Shown piece by piece: positions 54,160-64,000 of a stretch of 64,000 nt of DNA. The position numbers were made by a program, and so were the translations under genes. Under the pieces are notes generated by a model. The model was not told the DNA's origin. It saw nothing but the letters and a program-made list of their open reading frames with translations, and made no database searches. The DNA is from Chara braunii (Eukaryota > Streptophyta > Charophyceae > Charales > Characeae), in the NCBI GenBank assembly GCA_003427395.1, contig BFEA01000226.1:126634-190633 (forward strand), in the 5' to 3' direction. Each line of letters opens with the position of its first letter. Position 1 is the stretch's first letter.

Positions 54160-55790
54160 TCTCTCCCTCTAGGAAGTGGTCTAGGGTTCTCCTCCTCTCC
54201 GCGCACAAGACTCGAATCTTGGAAGTCGGGCCATCTCCATCGAATCGGAAAAGCCCCCCCCCCGTAGAACGGTCCACTCTGGGTCGATAACAGGGTCGGC
54301 TCCTAAAGCAACGAACCCCCGCCCAGATGCTTTCTTGAAAGAGAGAAGGTGTTCACCGCAAGTAGAATTTCAGTTGTTCTCATTTCTTTTTACGCTGAAG
54401 GTTAACTTTGACGAAAAATAGTTAGAAGAGATAGGGAATGAGAATCATTTGGACAGATATAGGTAAATAAGGTCATTCGGAATAGAAAGGGTCCATCATC
54501 GGAAAAGGGCTGAGCCCATTTGACCTTATGTGTTTCATTTCAATCGAATTCATTTTACCGTACAAACAGAATTAACGTTTTTCAAAATAACGAATCGTTT
54601 TTGACATGCAGACAGGTGAGAAGTAAAAAGAAGACAATCCGTTTCCTTTTTCTCAAATAGGCATAATCAATCTCATTTGCAATTATCCCTCTACCTACCT
54701 GCACAAAAAAAAACCAACAACTACAGGTTTAGAAAATCCAGCAACCCATACTTGCGTCACATCTCACTTTTCACATGCATGACCACACACGTTTTACGCA
54801 ACCTTTTATTTTGAACATTCAAAATAAAACAGGGTCAAGCAAAGTTTGGGTTCACACAGGTGTGAAAAGGAATCCGAGTCATCCAACTGACCTTGAGTAA
54901 GTGGTGAAGAAGACCGCAGTCCCAAGGCAAGTCTCAAGCCAACCGCTTGTCCCAATCTGTTTCCGACTCGCAAATTCCACATACGATAGCCCAAGTGTGA
55001 AAACGGGGAGCCACACACGTCCCAAAAGAATAAAGTTCACTGGTCCCAACTAGTCCCAGGTGGTCCCGCACTATTCCTTCCAACACTTGATGACGACGTC
55101 CGCCAAACTCACTTCTACCAAGCTTTAAAAAAAAAAAAAAATCCATGAGTGTCGATACTGCTGACACCACCCGTTTTACTCACATGCCTCGCCGGTCCAA
55201 AAGATCCCACTAGGCTAATGCCAATGACTCACTACCACCGGCATTCACATACATAAAAAAATGACAAGGCGTTCCACCTTGACAAACTTGGTCCAACTGA
55301 TAGACTATCGTCGATATACCTCTGGTGCTGCCTGTCGTACCACCGCAATAGTCACGCTGCAATTTTCCCTTTCATTGACGTTGACGGCGAGCACCTCGTC
55401 GCACCAAAAATATCTAGCACTCTCCCTTCACTTAGTGCCTGTCTAACGAACCACAATTTCGGCAGTGTAACGCCGTAAAAGTGGTTGTCGTTGTCGCCGA
55501 AAACTTTTGGCAGCATTTCCCCTAAGAAGTGGGAAAACACCGTGCCGCAGGTCCGTCCTCCTGGTACCGCAGCCAATAAGTGTTGTCATCCGCCACTCGG
55601 TGTCGAAAAATTTCGGCAGCACCTTCCCACGGAAGTGGGAAAATGGTCTGTCGTAGATCCGTTCCGCCGGTACCGCTGCCAATAGCCTTGCCGTTCGCCG
55701 CTTGCCTTCGAAAAAATTCGGCAGCATTTCCCCACTAAAGTGGAAAAGTTGTCTGCCAAAGGTCCGCCCGCCGGTACCTGTCGTAGTCCA
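54160..55790 (+). repeat. Long inverted-repeat arm B1 (partner 60,440-61,640)
   Basis: Blocks with reverse-complement counterparts in 60.4-61.6 kb are: CCCTCTAGGAAGTGGTCTAG with a CTCCTCCTC run (54,170); GGTCGATAACAGGGTCGGCT and CAACGAACCCCCGCC (54,285-54,322); CAGGGTCAAGCAAAGTTTGG and GTTCACACAGGTGTGAA (54,831-54,867), then GAGTCATCCAACTGACCTTG; and the GGCAGC..TTCC repeats (55.4-55.78 kb). The order is conserved, with insertions. The arm could be the terminus of a ~7.4-kb element or an opposed pair of repeats. Confidence 0.8.
55460..55785. repeat. ~107-bp tandem repeat with GGCAGC..TTCCC core
   Basis: Units start near 55,497, 55,603 and 55,707. Each reads TCGAAAAATTTCGGCAGCAC then TTCCCAC..AAGTGGGAAAA, followed by GTCCG.CC.CCGGTACC. 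The core is the reverse complement of the GGAAGCGCTGCCGAAATTTT motif. The period is twice the 54-bp period in the opposite arm. Confidence 0.8.
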
Positions 55791-56784
55791 GTCCGCCAGT
55801 ACCTTCACTAACATGGTCCTGACGTTCGTTGCTGCCGCACAAAAACCATCGTCAAATTATTAGAATATGGTCTCTAGATAAAATCCAGGCCCAAAGTATA
55901 CCCCCGTCGTGCCGCCTTGGTCCCGCAGAGTCCCTAGGACCACTCCACTGGACCTGCACCGGTCGAAGGGAAGAGGAGTAGAGTGTTCCCTACCCCGGCT
56001 ATGACCTGCTCCTCTCGCTCTCCAATGCATACCTCCAAGCTCCTCCCACGTTGCCTCTGGCGGCTCCTCCAGCAGCCTAGCAACACTCAAGTGTGTTTGT
56101 CACATACTGGCAGCACGAATGCTTTCTGTGTGGCAGTTGGGGACAACTGTCTGTTTTATAATGGCTGAGGAGGGTTCGACGTCACTCCAGCCCCCAGGCA
56201 AAATCGCGGCCTCACAGTGAGTCTGTGATGTGGCCAAGATCAAAGGCTAATTGTGGTCACGCGACAGTCACAGCCTTAGTGGGGGCAGTTTCTTTAACTG
56301 CCCTATTTTCTTTTTCTTTTCTTTCCCTCATCTATCTCGGAATTTCACGAGATAGCTGAGGTCATGGCATTTCCAAATATGTCTTTCTTTTATTTTTTTA
56401 ATAAGAGGTTGGAGAGATACAACCCTTTTTAGCTTGATTCCAAGGCAGATACATCAGGGAAAAGGTTGTACTTAGTCTTTTCCTCTTGGACTCTTTATTT
56501 TCCAGACTCCCTCTAAAAGCGGGAGCCTAACAGTTACCTTTGGCAGTTGTATGCCAGAGGTTGCACCTTGTGAGGACAAATGTCCTATCGAGAATGCACA
56601 AAAATGTAAAAAAATAGACAAAATAAAAATAAAACTAAGACTTGCATATATGTATTATATGCTTTCAAAGCTTCAGTTACTTGTGTGCAAATAAATGATG
56701 GTTTTTCTATGCGTAGAAAAAAAAAAGTTTTAGTTAATAAAAAAACAAATTATTATGAGAAACAATAACAAGTCAATAAAGTGA
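55791..56784. other. Unassigned DNA inside the large inverted repeat
   Basis: No gene, RNA or clear repeat is recognised. Confidence 0.4.
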
Positions 56785-56966
56785 AAACAAAACAAATAAA
56801 CATCCACAAAAAACGAATTCGAGCTTCCTCGGTAATCATTTTCAATACTGAATTCATTATCCGTAAATTAACATATATGAACGGATGGAAAGGGATTCGA
56901 ACCCCCGATATTTTATAATATGTCAATTTTGAAGACTTATACCTTCAACCAGTTAGACATCCATCC
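56785..56966 (-). repeat. Repeat with full-length mitochondrial-type tRNA-Ser, anticodon changed to UCA
   Basis: The tRNA-like part is 56,882-56,966 (85 nt, minus). The acceptor pairs perfectly (GGATGGA / TCCATCC, discriminator G), the T arm is GGGGGTTCGAATCCC, and there is a long variable arm. The anticodon loop reads CTTCAAA, so UCA where the 12-kb copy has UGA. The anticodon stem TAAGT/ATTGA has a mismatch. The ~95 bp after the tRNA, ending TTTATTTGTTTTGTTTTC, match the 12,035 copy closely with the same outer limit. Probably a pseudogene copied as a unit. Confidence 0.75.
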
Positions 56967-57892
56967 AAAGCAAAGACGCCCTTTCTACCTTTCTTTACAC
57001 TTCATCAAACACATCGCCAGTGAAGATAAGATCCGGGCCCTTTTTTTTTTTTTTATATCTACTACAAATCAAATCGCATCTTACTTAGTAGACGGTTGCC
57101 TCTTAGTCTTTAAGTAAAGACTACAATGTACACGGCCCTTACTTCAGTCAGGTGCATGTTGTTGAAACGAACAACACTCCCTCCTTTTCCTCTGCCCTTC
57201 CCTGAAAATGAGGAGGGCAATTGCAGGTTAAGAGAGGTAGGGAAAAAAGTCGTGAAAATTCACGAGTTCAAATCCCAATAGACTCAGAGGGGGGTGCAAA
57301 AAGTACCCCGACTTTGATGATTGAAAAAAAAACATTCGCCTTATAAAAAAATCTGAAACATTTCACGCACATGGTCTGGGTGCCTCGCTACCTCCATAAA
57401 AAACCTCAAGGCCGACAAAATTGTTTTACGCCACCAAAACAATATTGGCCCAAACCACAAAATACAAGTTTTCATAAAATTTGATCTCATGTTCTCGTTT
57501 TCTTTTCTTTTATTTTTCCCCCTTTTTTTTTGTTTTTTTTTTCCCTTCTCCCCCCTCCTGACAACGGGGAGGCAGCTGGCAGGTCGGGAGGAGTAGGTCC
57601 TCCTCTCTCCCATCCTCCATTTTTTTTTTTTTCTCTCTCTCTCTGTCTCTCTCTCTCTCTCTGTACCTTTTTACCTTCTACGTGGACATCGTGATCCGCG
57701 AGATCCAAAATCTTGTGGCCACAGATATTTGCCTCAAAACGAAATGGGAGCTATTATGCTCCCACACAGCCAAAACGACGTTTTTTTCCCAATCTTGAGG
57801 CAACTTGCCTCATTTTTTTCCCCTTTTTTACCCCGTTGGCCTTGGCCAACGGTCACATCACGGGGCACCCTCGTAACCTGTTGAAATACATA
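56967..57892. other. Unassigned DNA with T- and CT-rich tracts
   Basis: A T run lies at 57,040-57,053, and T- and CT-rich tracts at 57,480-57,665. No gene is recognised. Confidence 0.4.
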
Positions 57893-57957
57893 CTCGATAA
57901 TTTTTGACCATTTCTCGATTTATGCGTGTCATTCTTGTGTAGGGGCCATGCTAATAT
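57893..57957 (-). pseudogene. U6 snRNA 3'-half fragment (minus)
   Basis: The minus strand reads ATTAGCATGGCCCCTACACA, then AGAATGACACGCATAAATCG and AGAAATGGTCAAAAATT. This is the 3' two-thirds of plant U6 with a few changes. The 5' hairpin and ACAGAGA box are absent; instead GCAGCCGAAATCGGTCGTGC precedes it. A second U6 3' half in the opposite orientation ends the segment at 58,873. Confidence 0.8.
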
Positions 57958-58640
57958 CGCACGACCGATTTCGGCTGCACGATTTGATGGATTGTACGGT
58001 CGAAATTGACCGTTGCCGGGACCGAAACCCCTGTGAGGGTTTCTGCCCGGGTTTTTCAAGGTCAGACATTTTTCGACTCTTTTCGTTGAATTTGAGGAAC
58101 ATGATGAGATTGACGTTGCCAAAGTTATTCAGATCAACCCTATAACTGAGAGACCTAAAGCCTGACGTCGTTGACGTGTGATATCATTGACGTTCGATCG
58201 AAACGGCAGGAGTCAGCGGTACGACTTGTCGTTCGTGGTTCCCGACAAGGCGACAATGGTGCGCGGTCATGGAAAGACTGGAGCTAGACCTAGTCTACCT
58301 AAAATAATGTCGCGCGGCTGTTAAGCTGCGCGATTCAGGGCCTAAGTAGGCTAAATAGAGAGGTGTGCCGGGTATAGAGCCACGACGCAGGGGGAATAGG
58401 AAAAAAGGTTTTATTTCCTGGGCCACGGGGGTTGACACCGAGCCAGGGGGTTGATAGGCCGATGCCAAGGTCACGCGGCCAACCGACGGGGCAGGGCCTG
58501 CCAGCAAAGCCTATTAGGCTTCAGGCAGGCGGGATCTGTAGAGTCGCAGGCAGGCAGAGCTTGCAAGGTCACGGCATGGGGGAGAAGTGACTGGGCAAGC
58601 TCTTCATATAGAAGAGGTGCTCCTATCACAGTCGTGATAA

Positions 58641-58712
58641 GAGCTAGCCCAGTTGGATACAACACTTGACTATTACCCGACGGATACCGGGATCAAGCCT
58701 TGCTGCATGCTT
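58641..58712 (+). repeat. tRNA-like SINE relic
   Basis: GAGCTAGCCCAGTTGGATAC (box-A-like) and ACCGGGATCAAGCCTTG (box-B-like) have tRNA spacing and resemble the SINE heads at 2.5, 3.0 and 59.1 kb. Confidence 0.35.
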
Positions 58713-58814
58713 CCTACCGGGCTAGGTCCTTTTGGAGAAGCCCAAGGCAGTTGGGCGAGGTCGATTTCGGCCGCACGATCATCAAGATCGCGCGACTGAG
58801 ATCTACCGCCCTCA

Positions 58815-58873
58815 GATCAGCATAAGCCCTGCGCAAGGATGACATGCATAAATCGAGAAATGATTCAAATTTT
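58815..58873 (+). pseudogene. U6 snRNA 3'-half fragment (plus)
   Basis: GATCAGCATAAGCCCTGCGC, then AAGGATGACATGCATAAATC and GAGAAATGATTCAAATTTT match plant U6 from GATTAGCATGG to its 3' end, including the terminal CAAATTTT. The fragment begins at the same U6 position as the 57.9-kb copy. It is preceded by TCGATTTCGGCCGCACGATC (58,762), which also occurs at 57,965 (CGATTTCGGCTGCACGAT). Confidence 0.8.
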
Positions 58874-58895
58874 ATTTAATTATATATATATATCG

Positions 58896-58926
<31 letters not shown>

Positions 58927-58930
<4 letters not shown>

Positions 58931-59132
58931 ACCACTAGTACCTTTGCCACTTGGAAAAATAGCGGGCCTCGGGTAGGCGTCTGACCTTTGCAGAGGCGGA
59001 AACGAAACGACGGCCGCCGATCAGATTTATCAATGGTAGTCGTCGTCGGGTCCGACCTCCAAAAATTCAAGAGTTTGGGAAAACAATCACTTTTTCCTAT
59101 TTTCCCACGCTGGAAAGGTACTAGTGGTTTAA
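58927..59132. mobile_element. Miniature TIR element (TTAA-CCACTAGTACC family)
   Basis: Near-perfect 19-bp TIRs: TTAAACCACTAGTACCTTT at the left and AAAGGTACTAGTGGTTTAA at the right. The left half is homologous in reverse to the right half of the 35,972-36,244 element (shared GACGGCCGCCGATCAGAT). It inserted beside a poly-T following an (AT)n tract. 206 bp, non-coding. Confidence 0.85.
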
Positions 59133-59185
59133 TCCCTACGGACTTGAACCCGGGTCTGTATTTTAACAAGTCGTGGGTGAGCCAT
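59133..59185 (-). repeat. tRNA-like SINE head fragment
   Basis: The minus strand reads CACCCACGACTTGTTAAAAT, then ACAGACCCGGGTTCAAGTCC. It is collinear with the CACCCATGAACTGTTGAAAC..GAGTTCGAATTCC of the 3,021 copy. It directly abuts the TIR element. Confidence 0.5.
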
Positions 59186-59216
59186 GACAGGAAGAGATCG
59201 TTGGCTTGCCAACGGA

Positions 59217-59217
59217 N

Positions 59218-59249
<32 letters not shown>
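59217..59249. repeat. Poly-A tract with N
   Basis: An A run of about 32 bp with an ambiguous base at 59,217. Confidence 0.9.
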
Positions 59250-59251
<2 letters not shown>

Positions 59252-60439
59252 ACAATCGAGGTACCACTTGGCGCAATGGGAACTAAGGGGACTTAAGGTC
59301 CCCAAAGGTNATTGCAGAGGCCCGTTTTCACGGGCAGTTGCTTCATTTTAAAGGTAAGTTTTTTTTTTTTTGCTTTCTAGATTTGTTTCTAGGGGCTGTC
59401 TCTTTGGATTAGGATGAGCAAAATCGAACGAATTTGCCACCATAAGGCGGCCACGTTCTTAATGTAGGCTTAGGGACCTTGTACTTGCGTTACGAGGGAT
59501 CTCTGCACTCGCTTTGGGTGCTTTCCAGTTGTCGGGGAACGGTCGCGACCATTGGAGAGAGAGGGAGAGAGAGGGGGGGGGGGGAGTGGATACTTACCTG
59601 GCGGGCAGTGGTTACGACAGTGGAGCAATGCAGCTGCCAACAGGTAAGTCCCCAATCTTGTAGTTCCTCTAGCCCTGCACCTGTTCACTTAGTGAACAGG
59701 CTACAAAACATCGTATGTATCTGGCGCTGTGGGCGCCTGGGTACGGGCGCATGGGGTAGGGGAAAAGTAAGCCCCTTTGAGCTTGACACTAGTTCGACTC
59801 TATGATATGAATGGGGGGAGCAGCCGTTCGTTTTGAACGGCGACTTGCCCCTGCACAAAAAAACGAATGGTAGAAGCATTTGGACTCTCAGTTGACTGCA
59901 GACTGTTGTGGAACTTCAACACTCTACTTTACTTGGCTCTATACAGCCATTTAAGGCTGCATCTGGTCGGGGGTAGCGGCCAGATGCCCCGGCCAGATGC
60001 ATTACCAAGGCCTGGAACTTTGTCCCCCTAGGGGAACATCAAGTTTCTCAGCCATTGATCACGTTTGAGATCAACGGTCAGGCCTCACTCCGAATTTTGG
60101 CTAGGGGCAAAGCAACTGCCCTTAGCCTTCAGCCAATTATAAAACAGCTAGCAGCCAGCCAACCAACATTCATTTGTGGCTGGTGCTGCTAGCATTTCGC
60201 TTGGGTGAATGCTGGTTGTTGGAGGAGGAGCTGCTGGTGGAGTGAGAAGGAGCTGAGTGGAGGTCTGCAAGAGAGAGGGGAAGACTGCTGGAGGTGGCCA
60301 TAGCTGTGAGGCACAACCATAGCCGCCATCTCAGCGAGGGGAAGAGAAAGAAGCGTTGAAGGTCTGCAGAGAGCGCGGGAGTGAGGGTAGCCATAGTTGC
60401 AGCTGCACTTGGAGGAACGCAGGGGAGGTGCTGTTCGCT

Positions 60440-61640
60440 CGGCATGGCAACGGTGACACTTTTTTATGGTGACGCGGAAGCGCTGCCGATTTTTTGCAGC
60501 AGCGGCACTGAGATTTTGGCGATGACGCGGAAGCGCTGTCGATTTTTTGCGGCGACGGCACTGAGATTTTTGTGGTAACGTGGAAGTGCTGCCGAAATTT
60601 TCCAGCGTCGACGGTGTTTTTTCTGGCAGCGACGCGGAAGTGTCGCCGAACTCTTGCGGCGGCGGAAATGCGTTCTAGGTGGTGGCGCGGAAGCGCTGCC
60701 TGTTTTGCCTTGACTGTGAGGGACATTTCGTGGCAGCGTGCTCTAGTATTGACGGCTACGGCGTGGTGGTGCGGTTAGTGTGACGGCGATGCTGAGATGT
60801 CGTCAAATTATTGAGAAGTGATTGTGTGTTGAGAATGTGTTGTGGCAGGCGGTCGTCGCGAGGGAGTGGTGTGGATCATTTTGTTGACGACTCGTAGTGA
60901 TAGTTCTCATTTGAAGACGAGAGGTTAGACGGTTTTCTTGAGTAAGCCGTACATCATCTTCACTCGAGGTCAGTTTGACTCAGACCCCTTCACACCTGTG
61001 TGAACCCACACTTGCTTGACCCTGTTCTTTGAAAGTTCACTGAAAAGGTAGAGGAAATGTGTGTTTGCACGCGTGAATGGAAGTCTGACATGAGTTTGGG
61101 ATTGTATTGTCTTCTTTTGAACTTGTTCTATTTGATGTGCAGGTAGGTAGAAGGATGCCTAGAAGAGAACCTGACCATGTCAATGGAAATAAATAGAAGG
61201 GTAGTTGTCTTCTATTTTTCGATTGTATACATATTAAAAGGATGGAAAACCAGTGGACGATGAAAAGGAATTTGATCACACAAAGAAGAAGAAATCAATT
61301 GGACATAGATTTTTTTCCTAAGAATACCCGTTCTTTCCTAAATGATCCTCTCTGTCTATGTCAGTCTGTCTGAATGATTTTCTCTTCTGTGATCGTTTTG
61401 CCCCCCGTGGCGGACGTTTTTCCCTTTCCTAGGAGGCATCTGAGGCGGGGGTTCGTTGCCTTAGGGAACGACCCTGCTATCGACTCGGAGTGGACTGCTT
61501 ATGCGGGGGGATATCATGCTGTTGTGGTGGAGCCAGCCTGACTTCTGAGATCCGAGGTTCGCTCGGGCGAGGAGGAGGGGTATCCCAGACCACCTCCTAG
61601 GGAAAGGACATACGCCTTTTTATGAAAAGGCCATAAGTTT
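60440..61640 (-). repeat. Long inverted-repeat arm B2 (partner 54,160-55,790)
   Basis: It holds the counterparts of arm B1 in reverse: the GCGGAAGCGCTGCCGA repeats (60.47-60.71 kb), CAGTTTGACTCAGACCCCTT, CACACCTGTGTGAACCCACA then CTTGCTTGACCCTG (60,970-61,024), GGCGGGGGTTCGTTGCC and ACCCTGCTATCGACTCGG (61,444-61,482), and GAGGAGGAGG with CCAGACCACCTCCTAGGGAA (61,570-61,605). It ends near AGGCCATAAGTTTTTTGACG (61,628), which echoes the CATAAGTTTGG loop of the 47-kb hairpins. Confidence 0.8.
60470..60710. repeat. 54-bp tandem repeat, five units, with GGAAGCGCTGCCGA core
   Basis: Units begin GACGCGGAAGCGCTGCCGAT (or variants) near 60,471, 60,524, 60,578, 60,631 and 60,684. Each continues TTTTTGC.GC.GCGGCACTGAGA. 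Apparent open frames on both strands follow from the 54-nt (18-codon) period and are not taken as genes. Confidence 0.85.
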
Positions 61641-62840
61641 TTTGACGCCTCGCGTTAAGGGGAGTTGCCATAGCATACCCCTCAAGTAACCGTTTTAGGA
61701 GTCACTGATATATGGGGAACTAGCGCCAGAAGAAGCACAGTTCGTGTACTCACTGGTCTTGGATGGAGTGCGAGCAGGTACTACCTCCGTGGATAGGTTT
61801 GCATCATAAGAAGTAAAAACCTGAGGAAGTTGAGATGAGTTGGTAGGAAGTAGCAACTAAAACAATGCTTTGAAGATTCTTATGATGAAGATGGGTGCTT
61901 CATAATTCGTGGGACGAAAAAAACCATTGTTGCCCAGGAGGACAAGGCAACAAAATTTGAGAGCGGACCCCATCCTTGGCGAGGTAACCAGTGTGTCGAT
62001 TGTCTAAATCGGCCGCTAACTTGAATAATGGTCATTGGATTACTTGCACATGTCATTCCCAGCTCTACGTGAGAATTGGAAGATTTTTGCGTTTCTTTTC
62101 TAGCGGTCAGTATGAGGCAGAATGAAAGAACTTGACAACACATCTCATCAAGTCGGAAAGTTGTTTCAGCCCGGCCATTTGGCAGAAAGAGTGGAGATGA
62201 TTCGATCATATGCTATTCAAGCGTCGTTATGCATGTTAATCATGCTTTAATCATTTTGTTGATAAGTGTTATTTGAAGGCGAGTCAACTCATTGTGGCTC
62301 GTCAACTTTTGTCGATTTGATCTGAACGAATGGTATGCATGATTGTATCGATCGAATGGTATGCATGATTGTATCGATTGAATGGTATGCAACATAGAAT
62401 TCGTGAAAACCTTTAAAAAAAAATTGTTAGGTTTGCACGACATTTTTTAAAGATTATGATAGTACATTTTTCAGGCCTCCTACATGAACAACATTCTATG
62501 TGAAGTAAATTAACCGCGAACAATGAATAAAAAAATACTTTTTCAAAACTACTGGAAGTGGTGAGGAGAGAAGCAAGTCTTTCTACAAAAAAAATCACTA
62601 CCTTGCAAAGCACCGTTTGTTCAAAAATCGAAATATCCCATTTTTTTGTTTATTTAAAAAAATCAAATTTATAGTTCTATAAGGTATGAAGCACGATGAA
62701 CCTACTCGGGGGTTTTCCAAACACTCACATATATCCTCTTATTCACGAATACATTCTCTTGGATATGTTCCCTCATAACTGAAAGAGGACCAGAGACTGC
62801 AGTTGTACGTTATGGAGTAAAAAAACCGAACGAAGAGAAG
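61641..62840. other. Unassigned DNA
   Basis: A GAATGGTATGCATGATTGTA tandem repeat lies near 62,328-62,393 (three diverged copies). No gene is recognised. Confidence 0.4.
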
Positions 62841-62841
62841 G

Positions 62842-63087
62842 ATGCAGAGGGATGGGGTCACGACTCAGGTTCACTTGACCATTACTTACCACGAGGTTGA
62901 AACTTCAACGGACACGACCGAGCGAGCGCAACGACATCTGGACCGCGATTCCGAGGCTGAGAGTGACGCCAGCGACTTGAAAGCGGAAACCCAGTCCTGG
63001 CATGGACTGGACCAGATCCGCCGTAACCATCCGCTAGCGGGGACAGTGGAGGACGACCCTGAGGCCAGCTCAGCGGCGCGGAATTGA
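62842..63087 (+). other. Short acidic open frame, doubtful
   Basis: An 81-codon plus-strand frame with an ATG encodes an acidic peptide (DSEAESDASDLKAETQSWHG). Frames of 72-74 codons are open opposite it. No homology is recognised; it could be an exon or chance. Confidence 0.2.
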
Positions 63088-64000
63088 TGAGAGATGACAC
63101 GCGTCAACAAAAAAAAACGAGCGAGAGTCAGTTACAGACGCGCTCGAGCAGGGTCAGTGCCCGTGCGTAAGAGGGTGAGCTACGGGAGTTGACGTCAAAA
63201 TTTTTCGATTTTGGTGGACTAACGAGATCATCATCTACTTGTCTTGGGTGACGACTCTCGAGAGGCTTTCCTACTCGCCATCTTTGGGTATGGGTAGGCG
63301 CAAGGGGCGTCTACCATCAGCTCTCCGAGGGGACACAAGGCCCCGAGACGGACACGAGGGAGAAGGTCGGATTACTGTGGTATATGGGTGGCGAGGGGAG
63401 CTTCCGGTTGACATCCTATCACGAGCAGATGGATAATAATGCCGAGAGCGCACGGTTGCAAGAGAGCGAGGAAGAGAAAAGAGGGGCACAGACTCTTTTT
63501 CCTATTGCCGATTGATGTCACTTACCTGACTGGTGTAGTGAACTGAGAAGTGCCTTTTTATGACTCTGTTATCAGGCACTACTTTCGCTTCTTGAAGCAG
63601 GAGGCTCCGCACGCTCGCCCAGGATAACTAGGGAGTGATCAGCGAGGCGTTGTGTTTAGTTTCCTACATTAGCAAAGCAGTTTCTTGGCGATAAACAGGG
63701 GCGCTGAGTAACCAAGATCAAGAGAGAGAGAGTGGGTTACTTGAGTGACTCGCTTAGTTGACATCAACTTCACCTAGCTGGAGTGATGAGATCTCCTCTC
63801 TCTCTGCGGGGTCTTAAGTTGTTGCTATCGGAAGACCGTACAATCGTCCGCCTTCAGAGTAAATGTTGCTGCGAGCTAGTGTGCATGGTGCAGACGACGA
63901 GAATGCAAGTACGTGGTGGAAGACAGATCCTCGAGACACGTTCATGGGTGAATAAATGTGGACGTCACAGGCTATGACTGTTTTCTTTCTTTTCGTCTAG
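63088..64000. other. Unassigned DNA
   Basis: Only short frames on both strands and a short GA run (63,720-63,732). Nothing recognised. Confidence 0.4.

Noticed and set aside
58927-59132. CACTA (EnSpm) element, because the ends contain CACTAG/CTAGTG
   Set aside because: The complementary ends extend outward to TTAA, and no 3-bp direct duplication flanks CACTA; other family members read CCACCAG.
59255-59340. tRNA-Leu gene (GGGGACTTAAGGTCCCC anticodon-like stem)
   Set aside because: No matching acceptor stem or T arm; an N interrupts the region.
60440-60778. Open frames of 65-131 codons on both strands
   Set aside because: They arise from the 54-bp (18-codon) tandem repeat; coding is not supported.

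Overview
The window looks like repeat-rich nuclear DNA of a plant-lineage eukaryote with a large genome. The evidence is plant-type U6 snRNA sequence, a WRKY19-like zinc-finger gene as known from land plants, L1-type LINEs with a zf-RVT domain, and a plant-mitochondrial type tRNA-Ser. A streptophyte alga such as Chara fits best, but that is inference. There is no bacterial-style gene density, no operon and no CRISPR array. Long microsatellites, two N gaps of 325 and 395 bases, single Ns in homopolymers and a Tn5/Nextera adapter junction at 22,030-22,067 show it is a draft assembly.

Only one convincing host gene is present: a 1,641-codon open frame (27,048-31,973, +) with eleven C-x4-C-x10-C-x2-H 'HGGG' zinc-finger units. 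Coding DNA from mobile elements comprises a broken L1-like LINE on the minus strand (about 40.4-45.3 kb; endonuclease, reverse transcriptase and zf-RVT pieces) and two smaller LINE remnants (12.5-13.0 and 24.1-24.7 kb, both minus). A set of minus-strand open frames at 14.9-18.3 kb may be exons or old transposon coding DNA that I do not recognise.

Layout. 1-9 kb: diverged tandem and dispersed repeats, tRNA-like SINE heads and a perfect 24-bp hairpin. 9-24 kb: small TIR elements, minisatellites, LINE pieces, a foldback element and a tandem array interrupted by the adapter. 24.7-32 kb: the zinc-finger gene and its upstream DNA. 32-40 kb: microsatellites, gap, TIR element, direct repeats and U6-derived sequences. 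40-45.3 kb: the LINE. 46-62 kb: a distinct block of diverged inverted-repeat pairs, hairpin arrays and tandem arrays sharing the core GGAAGCGCTGCCGAAATTTT. 62-64 kb: unassigned DNA.

The strongest candidate for something undescribed is at 47,479-48,195. Eight short stem-loops there share a TAAGTT loop, while their stems differ in sequence but mostly stay complementary. It lies between inverted arms (46.2 and 50.6 kb) and directly precedes a five-copy ~121-bp array. Other notable items are a repeat headed by a mitochondrial-type tRNA-Ser (two copies), U6-derived insertions (one with target-site duplication and A-rich tail, one pair in inverted orientation), and a TTAA-ended miniature TIR family with at least four members.
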